30,000 bases of DNA from Trachelipus rathkii (GCA_015478945.1 JABUQX010028199.1:15001-45000), one strand, 5' to 3'. Shown: positions 9,900 through 22,081, counted from the stretch's first letter. A program made the numbers and translations. The notes: generated from the letters alone by a model not told the origin.

Positions 9900-12060
9900 T
9901 CTGGACCTCATGCTTCCTATCTCTTTTTAATATTTGTTACCCTCTTGTAGTCTTTTCCATAATAATGGTAACTGATGAACGTTGATTGTTGGCAAAACAA
10001 ATATCTGCTATTATAGCCTTCTTCTGAGATGTCATGAAAGCTTTAATTGATAAATGATGATATGTGGCCGAGTGTTTACACCCAGATGAATTATTCGATT
10101 TTGATTGTTAAACCTTGAAGGGATAGTAAAGCGTACAAGCTCATGTACATGTCCACAAGCAGTTGTAAGTCATCAAGTTGTTGCCGTTTAAGTTCAATGT
10201 TTTGAACATATTGGTCAAATTCACTGAATTTGAAGTTATGCTAACCCGAGAGTGGCTTACAGGACAATTTATAATTATTGCTTAGATCCGTTATGTGAAA
10301 GTTAAAATACTCAACCTTGTCCTTATTGAGCTGAGTTATCCTGTAACATAAGCTGAATCTGTTAGAGTGATATTTGTGAGAGAGTGTACTCAATGAACAA
10401 AGTTTCTTGGAAAGGATATTCTGAAATGAGGGATTGATGTCTAGTTTGCTGCAGTACTTGAAAGCAGGTTGACAATCTTAACTTCACTTGTTTGGTTGAT
10501 TAAAAGATATTTTCACCATTACAATCTGGGATCTAATTCCGCAAAGGTAGCTTCATTTAAGTATGAAGAGTCACAAAATCAAACAAGATGAGTTTATGAT
10601 TATCAGCTTTGCTCTTAACAAACTTATCAGTGCAGGTCTTGACGTCTCTTCAATCAAGTTTTAACTATTTCTGTGATTCATCCATACCGATTCTGCAGCA
10701 CAATCTTTATCAATCGTTATTAAACTTCCACAATTTAGAGAAAGTGTTTAGTTTAAGATATAGTAGATCTAATAAGATGATTACACTACTCAGTATGTAT
10801 ATTCCTTTTGTTAAATCTTTATCTCTGGAGTATAATGGGCATAGGAATATAATTCCATACCTGATATTCCTGCAAAACAGTGTATGCCTTCTTTCACAAT
10901 ACTTGAAACTGATCGATTGAGCTTGTCTGCTTGTAAATGCTTTAGTGATCTTTTGCCCTTACATCAAAGAAGATACATCAATATTTGTATATCCGGCATC
11001 GAGCTATGAAAATTCGTCATAGTGATTTCATGACTTTTTCTTGTGGCCCTTTTTACTTTATTGTGATTCAAATCACAAGTATCTCCTGTTTCTTCAGTAA
11101 ATTAATTCCAGCCATTCCAAAAATGCAAACTGTTGTAATGAAGTGTTTAGCACGTTAGACGACAATAAACTAATTATTTGTCAATGAATCATGCGCAATT
11201 GTAATGTATTATAATGACTGTACTTGAATAGAAGGACATCAAAATCAATCACATGGAATTTAGCAAAGGATTATCAAGATTCTTGCTTACGTAACATCAG
11301 TTATGACTCTTCATCTTATCGTCGTGAGAAAAGAACTTTATTTGGTTGTAATGTTAAATCTTCTTTCCATTTCTGAGAACAAAAGTTTGGTAATTTCAAT
11401 CGTCTTGCCTTTCTGCTTTTTTTATTTTGTTTTCCTGTTTTGCTAAGAATTTTGTAATCCAATTTGATGCGTCCAACAGATACACATTCTCTATCTTTGC
11501 TATTAATAGATGCACTTGAGTTTTTGACAGGGAATCTCTATAATCTTTGAACAGAGCAGAGATGTCCATTTCAGCTTACAGTCAGCACCTACCTGTGGAA
11601 TGGACCTCAATCTTGAACATAAGCTAAAATCTCACGCTTGCATTGAGGATGTCAAAAGAGCTTGTCTACACGTTTGCTATGAAAGCCTGCTTTCAATTCA
11701 GTTTATTCTCTCTGCTAAGTAGATGATGTTATTTTGCCTTTTATACCTAGATTTTCTTCTAATTCATTCTCAGGACTGGTGATACTCTCGATTTAAAAAC
11801 TGGCACCTACAAATAACTGTTTGCTAGCTTCCAACTTTTCAAGCACTTTTGGATAAAATTTCCTTTGCAAGAGTGGCTGCTGTGTATCACTACTTGACTT
11901 TCTCTATCTTTCTTGGCAGGTAGCCATTCTTAGACTCACGTAGAGTTTGAAGAGTTTCATGTCTAATAAGAGCATTTATTCTGACCAGTTCCAAGAATAC
12001 TCATGTGAAGTGTAGGAAGTTTGTCAGTATTGTCTTCCTTTTACTCCATGGTTCGAATTT
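9900..12060 (-). pseudogene. Unidentified decayed coding-like tract
   Basis: Not recognised as any family. The minus strand holds several protein-like stretches. One reading frame carries four of them: 11396-11575 (FKDYRDSLSKTQVHLL, then LDASNWITKFLAKQ), 10811-11101 (97 codons with one internal TGA; NHNKVKRATRKSHEITMTNF, SSIVKEGIHCFAGISGMELY), 10241-10477 (78 codons; NILSKKLCSLSTLSHKYH, NKDKVEYFNFHITDL) and 10091-10240 (ELKRQQLDDLQLLVDMYM). A block with HDISEEGYNSRYLFCQQS near 9950-10036 is in the same frame. Two blocks upstream use other frames: 11793-11891 (QRKFYPKVLEKLEASKQLF) and 11894-12000 (LVRINALIRHETLQTLRE). Many stops separate the blocks, so it is not functional. It could be an old transposon ORF, an integrated viral gene or a host pseudogene. 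Part of the openness may be chance. Confidence 0.35.
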
Positions 12061-12480
12061 TCAGATTTTGTGAGCAAGTGGGAAGAATATTGGTACTGGA
12101 AAATAGAAAGCAAAGAAATGTACTATTTTAGTAATTGATTATTAATTCAAAATTAATAAAAAGAAGCGTGCCAAAGAGTATTGCTATTTACAAACTTTTT
12201 TACGAGTGGCTTATAGATTTTTACAGAATGTTAAAGTGCTGTGTATAATTTAATATAATATTCTTAACCTAAGCAGAAAAGTAGACGAGATATTATAGAT
12301 AAAAGAAGTACTTTTTCTTTAGAGAAGACGTTTGCTGGCGAATTTTTATATGAACGTGAAATTAATCACGAATTTGAGTAAGTATTATTTTACAGATACC
12401 ATGTAATTGGCCAGTTCTTGTGGTAAAATATTAATTGTGAATTGCTAATCAAAAACAAACTTTTTGACCCTATCATTTTT
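12061..12480. other. Unassigned AT-rich sequence
   Basis: Mixed AT-rich sequence with no recognisable gene. A GTAAGT-like and a TTTTACAG-like motif lie close together near 12377-12395, but the gap is too short for a normal intron. Confidence 0.4.
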
Positions 12481-12524
12481 ATTTGAAAAATAGAGTTTGT
12501 TTTTTAACAATACCATATATAACT

Positions 12525-12563
12525 ATATATATATATATTAATATTATATATCTTTATTATATA

Positions 12564-12602
<39 letters not shown>

Positions 12603-12650
12603 TATATATATATAATATATTATATAAATATATATTATATTTATAATATT
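12525..12650. repeat. Imperfect (TA)n tract
   Basis: TA runs interrupted by ATTAAT and ATTTAT. Confidence 0.93.
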
Positions 12651-13260
12651 ACACTAAAACGGGACTCCGCTACTTTTTGTGACATCCCCTACAATCATTC
12701 ACTAATCACCCTTATTTTGTAGGTTATGAACACAACTAGACACCTCGATGGAAGTTCGAGCTAAAGAATATACTTGCATCAAACATTACTAGAGAGACAA
12801 TTCGCGTTCAAAAAAATCCAGCCAAACTTCATACATGCATCAGGTCGAATGTGAGAAGGTCCCCTCCAAAAGCAAAATTTAGAGCTCCCTTGTTAACTCA
12901 TAAAAAAATAGCTTCTTCTCTTCAGACCACGATCTTTCCTTGAGCTTTTCCTCTGAGAAAACATATTCTTACATTTTATTACGTTCAGTCTACTATTCAT
13001 GAAAAAATAAAGTCTTAAAAAATCACGTCTTGCTGTCTTTATAATGCTTATGGAGAACATTTTTTTTCCTCACATTAATGCCATGAGATGTATATTCAAT
13101 ATTTGAAATTTTTTTATTCGGAAGTCATTGGAATTCTCTACTGGTTATAATTAATGCTTATATTGCAATGGAAATTCGGAAACCTTATAGCTCTATTAGT
13201 TTTAATGTTTTCAAAGTTTTGAATCCAATTTTCTTCTTTGGGTTAAAATCCTTAATACCC
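12651..13260. other. Unique moderately AT-rich sequence, no gene seen
   Basis: Starts with a GC-richer patch (12660-12900). TTATTTTGTAG near 12714-12724 looks like a splice acceptor, but downstream frames close quickly and no matching donor is convincing. Confidence 0.4.
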
Positions 13261-13261
13261 C

Positions 13262-13700
13262 ACCCCATCTATCTATCTATCTATCTATTATCTAGTATAT
13301 ATTATTAATTAGTATACGTGTAGCAGTTAGTATATTATTGCATAAGGATTATTATTTGAAGTGTTACTAATCTAATCTCCATCTATCTATCTATCTATCT
13401 ATCTATTCATATCTCAATCTACCTATCTATTTCTATCCTATCTATCTATCTATTAATATCTGTCTAATTACTTACTATATATCTACTATCTTTGTGATAT
13501 ATAACTATCCTATATTATCTTATTTATCTCTCTATCTAAGTCTAATCATTTCTATTCTCGCCATATACTAATATGTACGTTTTTTTCGCCTCTGCCAAAA
13601 TATTCTATTATCATATCTTATCTATTATCTATCTATCTATATCTATCTATTAATCTATCTTCTATTTTCTATTTAGTAATATCTTCTATCCATACTTCTA
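13262..13700. repeat. (ATCT)n tetranucleotide arrays
   Basis: Several ATCT/CTAT runs (about 13265-13290, 13380-13455, 13615-13660) are separated by degenerate versions of the same motif. This looks like one decayed array. Confidence 0.93.
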
Positions 13701-14088
13701 TCTATGTAATATCTGTTATCTTTCATCATCTTATATTCTCATAGTTAAATTTTATGATGCAAACGGTAGTATCAACATTATAATATTAGGGCAATTTATA
13801 AATATATGAAATGTATGCAAATATAAGATACTTGAATATTTATTGTGAAACTTTATATATGAAATTTAATACGAGAATACAGTATAAAGCATATATACAA
13901 TTATTACATTATTTTTATTTTTTTTTAATTATACAGGTAATCATTATATAAAGAATTTTTATACACAATGCAATGCGATATATATTTAATCTGTGTTAAA
14001 TTTTATAGAAGCGATAAAGTATAGAATCCAGTATACACAATATAATGTCTGATTAAATAATAAAATTTTTATTTATATATATTTTCAG

Positions 14089-14230
14089 AATATCGATCTT
14101 CAACTCTATAGAATCATATGGTCTTGAAGTTATGTCGTTCCCCTCGATCCCTTCTTCAGTTAAGCCTCGAGGAGAACCTTTTCCGGAAGCCACCACAAGT
14201 TCTCAAGTCATTAAAGTGGCTCAAAATTTT
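14089..14230 (+). CDS. Candidate internal coding exon of an unidentified host gene
   Basis: A 142-bp block, far less AT-rich than its surroundings, lies between a good acceptor (pyrimidine-rich run ending TTTTCAG, 14082-14088) and a good donor (GTGAGTAAAA from 14231). One frame is open throughout: one base completing a split codon, then 47 codons. It includes SIESYGLEVMSFPSIPSS, VKPRGEPFPEATTS and SQVIKVAQNF. The other two plus frames close. Length suits a typical internal exon, entering in phase 2 and leaving in phase 0. No domain or family was recognised, and no partner exon is evident within the window. The flanks are AT-rich DNA and microsatellites, as in long invertebrate introns. The splice signals and single open frame are seen; that it is expressed is inference. 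Confidence 0.42.
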
Positions 14231-14689
14231 GTGAGTAAAAAACTAATATTTTGAGAATAGATGAACGACTTGAATGTGCTTGACCTTTTATCACCGAGAA
14301 TAAATAATTAAATCAACACAAAATACTTCTCGAGAGGACAGCTTGATTAGTAATAGTATATTATATCTTATTAATATATATAACGTTCATCACTATGCCC
14401 TTTATCTCATGAACATCTTAAATAAAACTTATATGTAATACAATTATTATATATATACTATAATATTATAATAGAGTCATAGTGCTTGCTAATCTACTAC
14501 TACTTAAATCTTTGTAAAAAAGTGTATAAATTAGTATACTATCTATACTACATAAATAATATATCATTATATTAGAATCACGTAATATTTAGTATAGATA
14601 CTATAGTATTCTATACTAATAATATTATATATATTATATTATAGTATATATTATTATATATATTATATATCTATAATATATAATATATC

Positions 14690-14725
<36 letters not shown>

Positions 14726-14911
14726 ATAATATTATATTATATCTATATATATTATATTATATTATATATATTTATTATACATATATCTCCTGTATATTAT
14801 AAAATATTTCCTTAGTATACTATACTATCTATATAACTCTTTAGTATATATTATAATATATATATATATATATTATTTATATATATATATATATTATTAT
14901 ATATATAATAT
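14231..14911. repeat. AT-rich sequence grading into (TA)n/(ATAT) tract
   Basis: 14231-14430 is unique AT-rich DNA. From there to 14911 TA, TATAT and AATAT repeats dominate, with ACTATA-like motifs recurring. Confidence 0.85.
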
Positions 14912-15055
14912 ATACTTTGCGGTTGCGGCGCCCACTCTGAAGACTAGAAGACCTATTGTCAAAAGGCAACTTTACACCCAAGCTCTGACTGTTCCTGGGG
15001 CTGAGGATTAAGGTAGGTCTAGGGCTCTAGGCCATTCATTCATTGACACTCTGTC
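14912..15055. other. GC-rich islet embedded in (TA)n
   Basis: About 140 bp of mixed, GC-rich sequence starts abruptly after a TA tract (TTTGCGGTTGCGGCGCCCAC) and ends before TATATATA at 15058. It holds no open frame. Sharp boundaries in simple sequence suggest a short retroposed or inserted element. No family was recognised. Confidence 0.45.
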
Positions 15056-16010
15056 GTGTATATATATAATACATATTGATTACTTATTATTTGAAAAGTT
15101 AATTAATTAAGTCAACTAAACCAAAATCGATATTTTTTTTGCTTACTTACTTCTATATTTATATATATATAATCTTGCACTATATTCTAATATACATATG
15201 TACGTTTGTATGTGTCGTGCTTTTAGGGTTATAATGGGAGATTATGTAATTAAGTAGGACTCTACGAACGACTTGATGCATTTGATTTACGATTTGAAAT
15301 CATTCTTCATTTCTTTCCTTCTCGTCTTTTTCCGTTCTTATATCTCTTCTTTGCATCCATTTTTTCCTCTTTTTAGAAAGCTAAAAGGAAAGGAAAAGGA
15401 AAGGAAAAAAAAAGGAAAAAAAAGAAAAAGCATTTTTATTTGCAAAGGTCTCACGAGATTCAGTTTACGATCCTTCAAACGTCTCTTTTTCCCTTCCGAG
15501 ATATTTTTTTTTTTTATTTTTATTTTTTTTTTTTAAATGTGTAAATCGAATTTTCTCCACTTCGTCACGTGATTTTCTCAGAAGAGGTGCAAAATATCTT
15601 TCAAAATAACTCTATTTTTGTTCTCCCCGTATTTATTTGCTTTAATTTGAGAGAATATTTAGTGTTCTTTTTTTTTTATTTATTTTTTTTTATTTAATTG
15701 TAATTTTTTTTATATATATTTGTAGTACAACGCGTTAATTAGTATCGATAATTACTTTAAAAATGAAATGAATGAGAAATGGGAAAAAATAGCTTTTATA
15801 TATTTAATATATACGGTCTATATAGTATATATATATATTACTATATATATATATATATGATATATATATATATAGTCCTAAATATTTATATTATTGAAGT
15901 ATTATAATTCATATATATATTTACTAATATATATAACAAATTTTATATGATATATAATATATACCTATATTTTATTCCTTATTTATATATATATATATAT
16001 ATATTTAAGA
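15056..16010. repeat. T-rich and (TA)n low-complexity DNA with a polypurine block
   Basis: Contains T-rich stretches, a G/A-only run of AAAGG-type repeats at about 15380-15430, poly-T at 15505-15535 and 15668-15710, and imperfect (TA)n at 15820-16005. An 87-codon plus frame at 15273-15536 is Phe/Lys-rich low complexity and is not taken as a gene. Confidence 0.75.
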
Positions 16011-17590
16011 TTCAATCTGATATGACTGAGTAATATTGAGAAAATGAGAATATTCATAAAGACGAGTCTTCTCTTCAAAGGAGGCGAAATGCGATATTGT
16101 GAAAGAGATATTAAAACCGAAATGATGCAACCATTAGTACTTGGGGAAAGTGAAATAGAGATACAAAATAGTTTGTAAAAGAAAGAAATTTTTGACTTGG
16201 TCTTTGCGAGAAATTGATTTATATGAGAAGTCCTCATACTTCCTTTTTATTTATTGAGAGAGTTACGCTTACTTTATGCAGGGTTACCAAATAGTATTTC
16301 GTTGAAAGTTATGGAGATACATACCGCAGAACCCGTAACATCTCAGACGCCTGTTATAATATATATAAATACCGTATTTTGATTTTTCCGTAAAAGAAAA
16401 ATATAAAAAGAAACTCTTAGAATAACAATTTCATTTTAAGATTTGAGTGGAGTGATTTCAAAGATATTGTAGTTGATTGGAGGGGTAGTATCCACTATTC
16501 ATAAAAATCAACCTTTCCAGAAGAAATGTATGTGAGGAACTACCTAAGATTTAGAGCACGTACCCCATACTGGAATGAACAGCACTTTTATACATATCAA
16601 GAAAATGGGGTATTGTGGAGAAGTTCCAAATGCAAGCAGTACTCGCAGGCTTTTAAAAACTTATTTTATTAAGAGAAACAAAGGGATTTATTTTCAAGAC
16701 AGATAACGAGAAAATGAATCATCAAAGGTATTAAGAACAGAAAAAGATTAGAGACGTTTAAGTTATTGCAATCTTGTGGTAGATAGTGTCAGGTAGATAA
16801 ATAAAGTTATAGAGTTATTGAAGCATTGTAAACTACGTATATTCTTTTCTGCTTCAGATAGAAATAAAGAAAGACCAAAAATCAGTCGATCTAAGGTAAC
16901 ACTTCTACTTCTGAATCTGCCATTAGTTGTTCTGCAGTTTGTCTTTTAAAATTTTGAGAAAAATGTAAGGCGGAGTGGTCAGCATAAGAGTGAGTAACTG
17001 AAACTGATAAGGTGATAGGTAGAATGGTATTACTGGAAAGTGGAAAGAAGGTATGGAGAACAAAAAACAGAATCACAAGGATCATCATTATTAAAGGATT
17101 AAAAGGTTAAAAGTTAACGTCTATAACAGATACTATTGAGTATTCGGAAAGGAAATCAGTGAATAAGGTTGCACAGAAAAGGATAAATACCGAAAAAGTG
17201 TAACTCGGAGATTAAAGTTTTATACCAGAATCTACTAAACTTTCAGCATGTCTATCGCAACAGCAAAAGATTCTCTGAAAGATCAAAGGGGGCATAGAAT
17301 CATGAGTTAGAGAAAAGGGAAGAGGGTCACCAGTTGAGTATTCCTATCCTACCGAAAACCATGCTGATAATATTTGTATGTCAAATTTTCTGCTATGGGA
17401 AGATCCGAAAACCATAGGATTAATTGAAATTAAATTAACTGAATGATTTTAATGAAGAAATTACTTAGAATAAAAGGAAATATTAGGTCCAAATGAATTG
17501 GAGAGAGGTGAAGAAGATGGAATAGAATCGAAATCGCCCAAAGTGGAATAATTAATTCAGCTCTTGTAGAAAATAAAACAGAAGTGGATA
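16011..17590. other. Purine-rich unique sequence, no gene identified
   Basis: The plus strand is rich in A and G (GAAAG, AGGAA, AGAAG). Long minus-strand frames here are the hydrophobic antisense of this bias. No recognised element. A segment at about 17469-17530 recurs in diverged form at 18416-18470. Confidence 0.45.
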
Positions 17591-18350
17591 TGATAGAAGG
17601 AAAGAAGATGAAGAAACAGGAAGGAATTAAGTTACTGTAATCTGGAAGAATAACCACCAGAGAAAAAAGATGGCATTTCTGAAGGAGAAATAGCTTTTGA
17701 TATGGTGAACAAGAGATTTTACATGATTGCTGAAAAAAATCCTTAATTTCCAGGACTGAAGGCAATTGTAATACCTAAAACCATCGTCCCAATGAAGAAT
17801 AATAAGAGATCAAGCAAAATTAAAATCAGGTTTACGATTTTTAGTTGAAGGAAAACTATTCTAAGTAAAATTATCTCTATTAAACGTTCTTCAAACTCCG
17901 AAGAACTTCTACTCAAGCAGTGATCATTGAAGAAGAATTACGATCGCAAGTTTGATCAATTAGCATCATCAAACTGCCAAAGATGTCTCCTCACAGAAGG
18001 CTGGAGGCATTTCCATGTAAGACTTAAGGGTACAGAAAATTATATAGAGCTAAGAAAGAGGTTATAAGATGTGCAAATATAAGTTGTTTCCAAATTTCTT
18101 GGTTTACGATATATTTCTGAACTTTAAAGAAACGAAAAGACGATTGGGAGATGATTGAGAGTTGTTATTCTTTTTCAACACTGTTTGGATGAATGCACAC
18201 CTTCGGCAGGAAGAAAAAGTAAATGGATATTAATAGAAAGAGACAGTGAAATTTACCTAGGCAACTGCAAAAGCAGAAACTCAAGTTTTTGAGAGCTTCA
18301 GGAAAAATATCGTAACGATTGTGAGCCCAGCTCATTGTTAAATGAATAAA
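17590..18350 (+). pseudogene. Possible decayed coding remnant, family unknown
   Basis: One plus frame carries about 225 codons with roughly eight stops. It includes KKDGISEGEIAFDMVNKRFY (about 17668-17727), SSNSEELLLKQ, NYDRKFDQLASSNCQRCLLT, RHFHVRLKGTENYIELRKRL and HCLDECTPSAGRKSKW (about 18175-18222). AFDMVNK recalls the AFD block of non-LTR reverse transcriptases, but nothing downstream supports an RT. The purine-rich strand should favour stop codons, so the low number of stops is mildly notable. It may still be chance. Confidence 0.22.
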
Positions 18351-18415
18351 TCCAGATATAAAATAAATATATATATAATTGATATATTGTTAAATCCAGA
18401 TATAAAATAAATTAT
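18334..18415. repeat. Short direct repeat
   Basis: ATTGTTAAAT, then ATCCAGATATAAAATAAAT (after a short GAATA insert in the first copy), occurs twice. The copies start near 18334 and 18384, a local duplication of about 50 bp. Confidence 0.8.
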
Positions 18416-19130
18416 ATAAAGGGCAATATTAGGCCTAAATGAAAGGGTGAGAGGGTTAATGAAGGAGGAATCTTTCAGAAATTCTCTAAATTGGTTTAGA
18501 GAGTAAAGTTTGTATGAAGTATTCAAACTTCAGCAGAAGACAATTCAGGAGATATTAAGGAAAAGTGATTTCAAGAATAAAGACAACTTCTTTGAGGATG
18601 CAGGATATTACTCATAGACTGTAAGTGACTTTTCCGTCTGCATCATTGAGTCTCCTGCGGCAGAATTTGTATGATTTTCAATGTTAGTCTACGGACTTGT
18701 TACTAACCGCGAGTGGGGTATATTTCAATCCATTTGTGCGAGTGTGCAAATTGAAGAGACGACCTGCAGGCGGAGTATCCCATGTATTCATCTTTTATAG
18801 AGAGTTTTATAATTATTATGATGTTGATGCTTGTGGTCATAGATATAGAGATTAAGTGAGTACTTCTGAGTTTCTATCTTTATGTCTTATTCGAAACCTT
18901 TTTGTTGACTTACTAGGTTGTGACATTCTAATCATCTTAACTGTTTCTAGTTTGATTCATGATAACATAACATAGCTACTGGTAAGATATCGCGCATTCT
19001 GAACTAGGAAGAATGGAAAACCAATGATGCTATTGTAGAGAGATTTATATTATAACGAAATGTTTTAAAGAAGAAAATACGATTCGATACAGAGCAGGAA
19101 CAGATAGAGTTAGTTATAAGTAATATGTAT
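18416..19130. other. Unassigned unique sequence
   Basis: Mixed composition with a GC-richer patch at 18600-18780 containing CTGTAAGT near 18619 (donor-like). No open frame leads into it convincingly and no element was recognised. Confidence 0.4.
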
Positions 19131-20000
19131 TATCAATACGTAATCAGATGTCATATATATTTATTAAGTCAGTATGTAGTATGTATCCTACTTATTGTAA
19201 TATATCATACTATATGCCATTATTAATCACTATTATAAGTATACGACTACTATACTAAATACTAGTTCATATAGTATATATATTACTATATATATTATAT
19301 CTTATATTTATATGTATTTCTATATAATTTATTTAATTATATTGTTTATTATCCATCTTATATATTATATATATATATATATATATATTCATTTATATAT
19401 TTATATATATCTATATTATTATTAATATATATATACATATATATATGATGATACATACACAGAGTTTGCGATAGATATGATATAGTTAGGTAGCTATGTC
19501 TGGATATTATATTAGTTGATGCCCTTAAGTAGCCTACTCATAATCTACTCTCTCAAGTCGAAGAGTCATCCGGAAGCTTTCTTGGTAGTGATAAGTTTGT
19601 ATTGAATAGGGTACCTTTTAAGGTTCATATCTAGGTATTGGATCTAGTCGTGTACTACCTATAGTACATAAGTATTTGATCATATATATATAAGTATTAT
19701 AATATTATGATATTTATAATTTAATGTTGTATTAGTATTATTTGAAGTTATTATATATATATATTATTATATCATATTATATTATATTAATATATATATT
19801 GGATTTATAAAGTAATGTATATATTTATATATATAATCTTATAGTATAGTGTATATATGGTATATATATATTTATATATTTATGATATATATATATATAT
19901 TATTATTATTTATATATATATTTTATATATATTATAATATATATATTATTATTATTATAATATATATATATATATATATACTTAATAGCGATTCCCTCGA
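19131..20000. repeat. (TA)n low-complexity DNA around a unique 200-bp segment
   Basis: TA/ATAT repeats fill 19190-19450 and 19680-19980. Between them, 19460-19670 is ordinary sequence with no feature. Frames across it encode only Tyr/Ile strings. Confidence 0.85.
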
Positions 20001-21496
20001 TTATACTAATTCCAGGTTATCAAAAACTGTCTGGTAATTACTATAGGAAAAGCCGAGATGTAAGATCTTCACGAGATACACATATACTCAGGTCATGATT
20101 TATTTCTTTCTTAGGTGATTGAAATATTATGATATTACCAGAAGTACGTTTAAGTTCCTACTGACAGTTTATACTTACAAGTATATGGTCCATGATGGTG
20201 AGTCATAATTGTCCGTATGCATATCTATATAAATTTATTATCTATCTAAAATGTTACTTCATATAATTTTATTAGTGTATATATATATGTATTTATATAT
20301 ATATAATAATGATATATATTATTATGGTATATAATATAATATATAATAAATAGCATATCTTACGTTTTGTAACTGTCAATAAATATAATTGACTTCTTTA
20401 AAAAATCTAGGAATTCAGTAAACGTTCTGACAGTTATAAACTTTGTTGTAGTTTTTTGAATCAATAAAACAAACTTTCCATTTCACGACGTATTCTTGTG
20501 AATTTTCCCATATTTTACGTCTAACTTGAAAATGATTATAATGGAAAGAGATACTCTTAAGTCGTCTTTTTCATCGTACTATTTTAGGGTATACCAATTT
20601 GCATATATGACTTGTAGTGACCATTCCAAAATATGATGCGTACAAATAGATATGGTTCTTAGCATGGGTGGTGTGTATGACAGAGAAATAGGTCGGTACT
20701 GTTGTGTATAACTTGATTCGATAATTTCGTAAAATTCTTCATTAGTAGTTAAAATGTCCAAAAGAGCTGAGATATTCTTTGATTGCGGCTGTCTAGAACT
20801 TAATATCTTCAGTATATTCATTTCGATATATCATTAGTTGAATTTTATTTTTATTTATTTATAATCATTACCTATATTTTAATATTTTCGTATGTCTTAT
20901 TTTATCTATATGGGGACTTCGATAAGATGTTGACATCATGTCGCGTTGGCTTCAGTTAGACGGTAGGGAAGATTCACTTACAAAAATTTTAGTAGCTTTA
21001 ACAAGTCATTATATGGATAAAAATTTAAATCGTATTTTAAAAGATAGTATTTTAATGTTTCTTGTCATATTTGTCTATTTTAACTGCTTTTAACGATTTT
21101 TAACTGTTTTTAACTGTTTTAATGAATTGTAAAAGAAAAACCTTTACTGTGAATTTGAATGAATAGAAAACGGTATTACCGTTTCTAAACGACTTCTAAA
21201 GAGCTGAAAATATATATAAAAATTCTTTCAAAGAAATTTTCAAGTCAAGTTTAATCTTGAAATAAAATACTATATAAATATAGAAAGCAATTTTTTTATT
21301 TTTAATAAAAGGAAAAATATAATTTACATATCTTTAAAATAAGAAAAAAATCTTGTAAAAAAAATTTTTTTTTTGAAAAGCATTAGAATAACATGATGCT
21401 TTTAAATGTATTTTTTATTTAACATAAATACTGATATAAATGTTGAAGACGTTTTTAAAAATTTTCTTTTAAAGTGATAGATCAATAAAGAAAACA

Positions 21497-21500
<4 letters not shown>
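20001..21500. other. AT-rich unique sequence, nothing firm recognised
   Basis: An 80-codon minus frame at 20579-20821 has ordinary composition but no recognised motif. At 21076-21122 a decamer-like unit (TTTTTAACTG and variants) is tandemly repeated about four times. No RNA gene was seen. Confidence 0.45.
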
Positions 21501-21502
<2 letters not shown>

Positions 21503-21536
<34 letters not shown>

Positions 21537-21661
21537 ATATAAGTATATATAGTATATATATATATATTATATATATTAATATATATTATATTATATATAT
21601 AAATATATATATTACATTTTATAGTACATTTTTATAATATATATTTAATCTATATAATTTA

Positions 21662-21703
<42 letters not shown>

Positions 21704-21721
21704 ATTATATATATTATTACT
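21503..21721. repeat. (TA)n tract
   Basis: Long, partly perfect TA runs with ATATTA interruptions, directly left of the structured islet. Confidence 0.93.
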
Positions 21722-22080
21722 TATTATTTAACCATTTACAACTCAGGTAGGGCTTTCGACCTGTCAGTTTGTCAGCATGCTTCGCCTTCTGGCCGAAAGC
21801 TCTCAACACTAAATTACACTCTCAGCAAACGAATTTATCGGCGTAATGGTTTTGACGCCAATGTCTCGAGTTAGACCTCTCAGTAGGCGTTTTCGCCCTT
21901 CAGTAGAATCTAGCATCTTTTTCGCATTAGGCCTAAAACTGTTCTCATGAGCTTCCAGAGGATCTCTGCATTAAATAGGATCATAAGTATTCCACCGCTG
22001 GTCCAAGAGTAATACAATCAGAAGGAAAGGACCGGGTTTGCTAGCCCTGTCGCCCCGTAACCATGCGAAGAAAATCTTCA
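21722..22080. other. Structured GC-rich islet between (TA)n tracts
   Basis: About 360 bp with much higher GC than the flanks. It contains several potential hairpins: AGGGCTTTCGACC (from about 21750) faces GGCCGAAAGCTCT (from about 21792); GGCG and CGCC pair at 21840-21859; and GGCGTTTTCGCC lies at 21886-21897. No open frame crosses it. On the minus strand it would end in an AT-rich, (TA)n-like tail, consistent with a non-autonomous retroposon, but no known family was recognised. Confidence 0.45.
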
Positions 22081-22081
22081 T

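Noticed and set aside
17430..17765. 111-codon minus-strand frame
   Set aside because: Hydrophobic antisense of the purine-rich plus strand; no motif seen.
20579..20821. 80-codon minus-strand frame starting near 20821
   Set aside because: Composition is ordinary, but there is no recognisable domain and no convincing splice or promoter context; too weak to call a gene.
21840..21897. Regularly placed GGCG/CGCC hairpins resembling a CRISPR-type repeat
   Set aside because: Only two short, unequal hairpins in an animal genome; no repeat-spacer structure.
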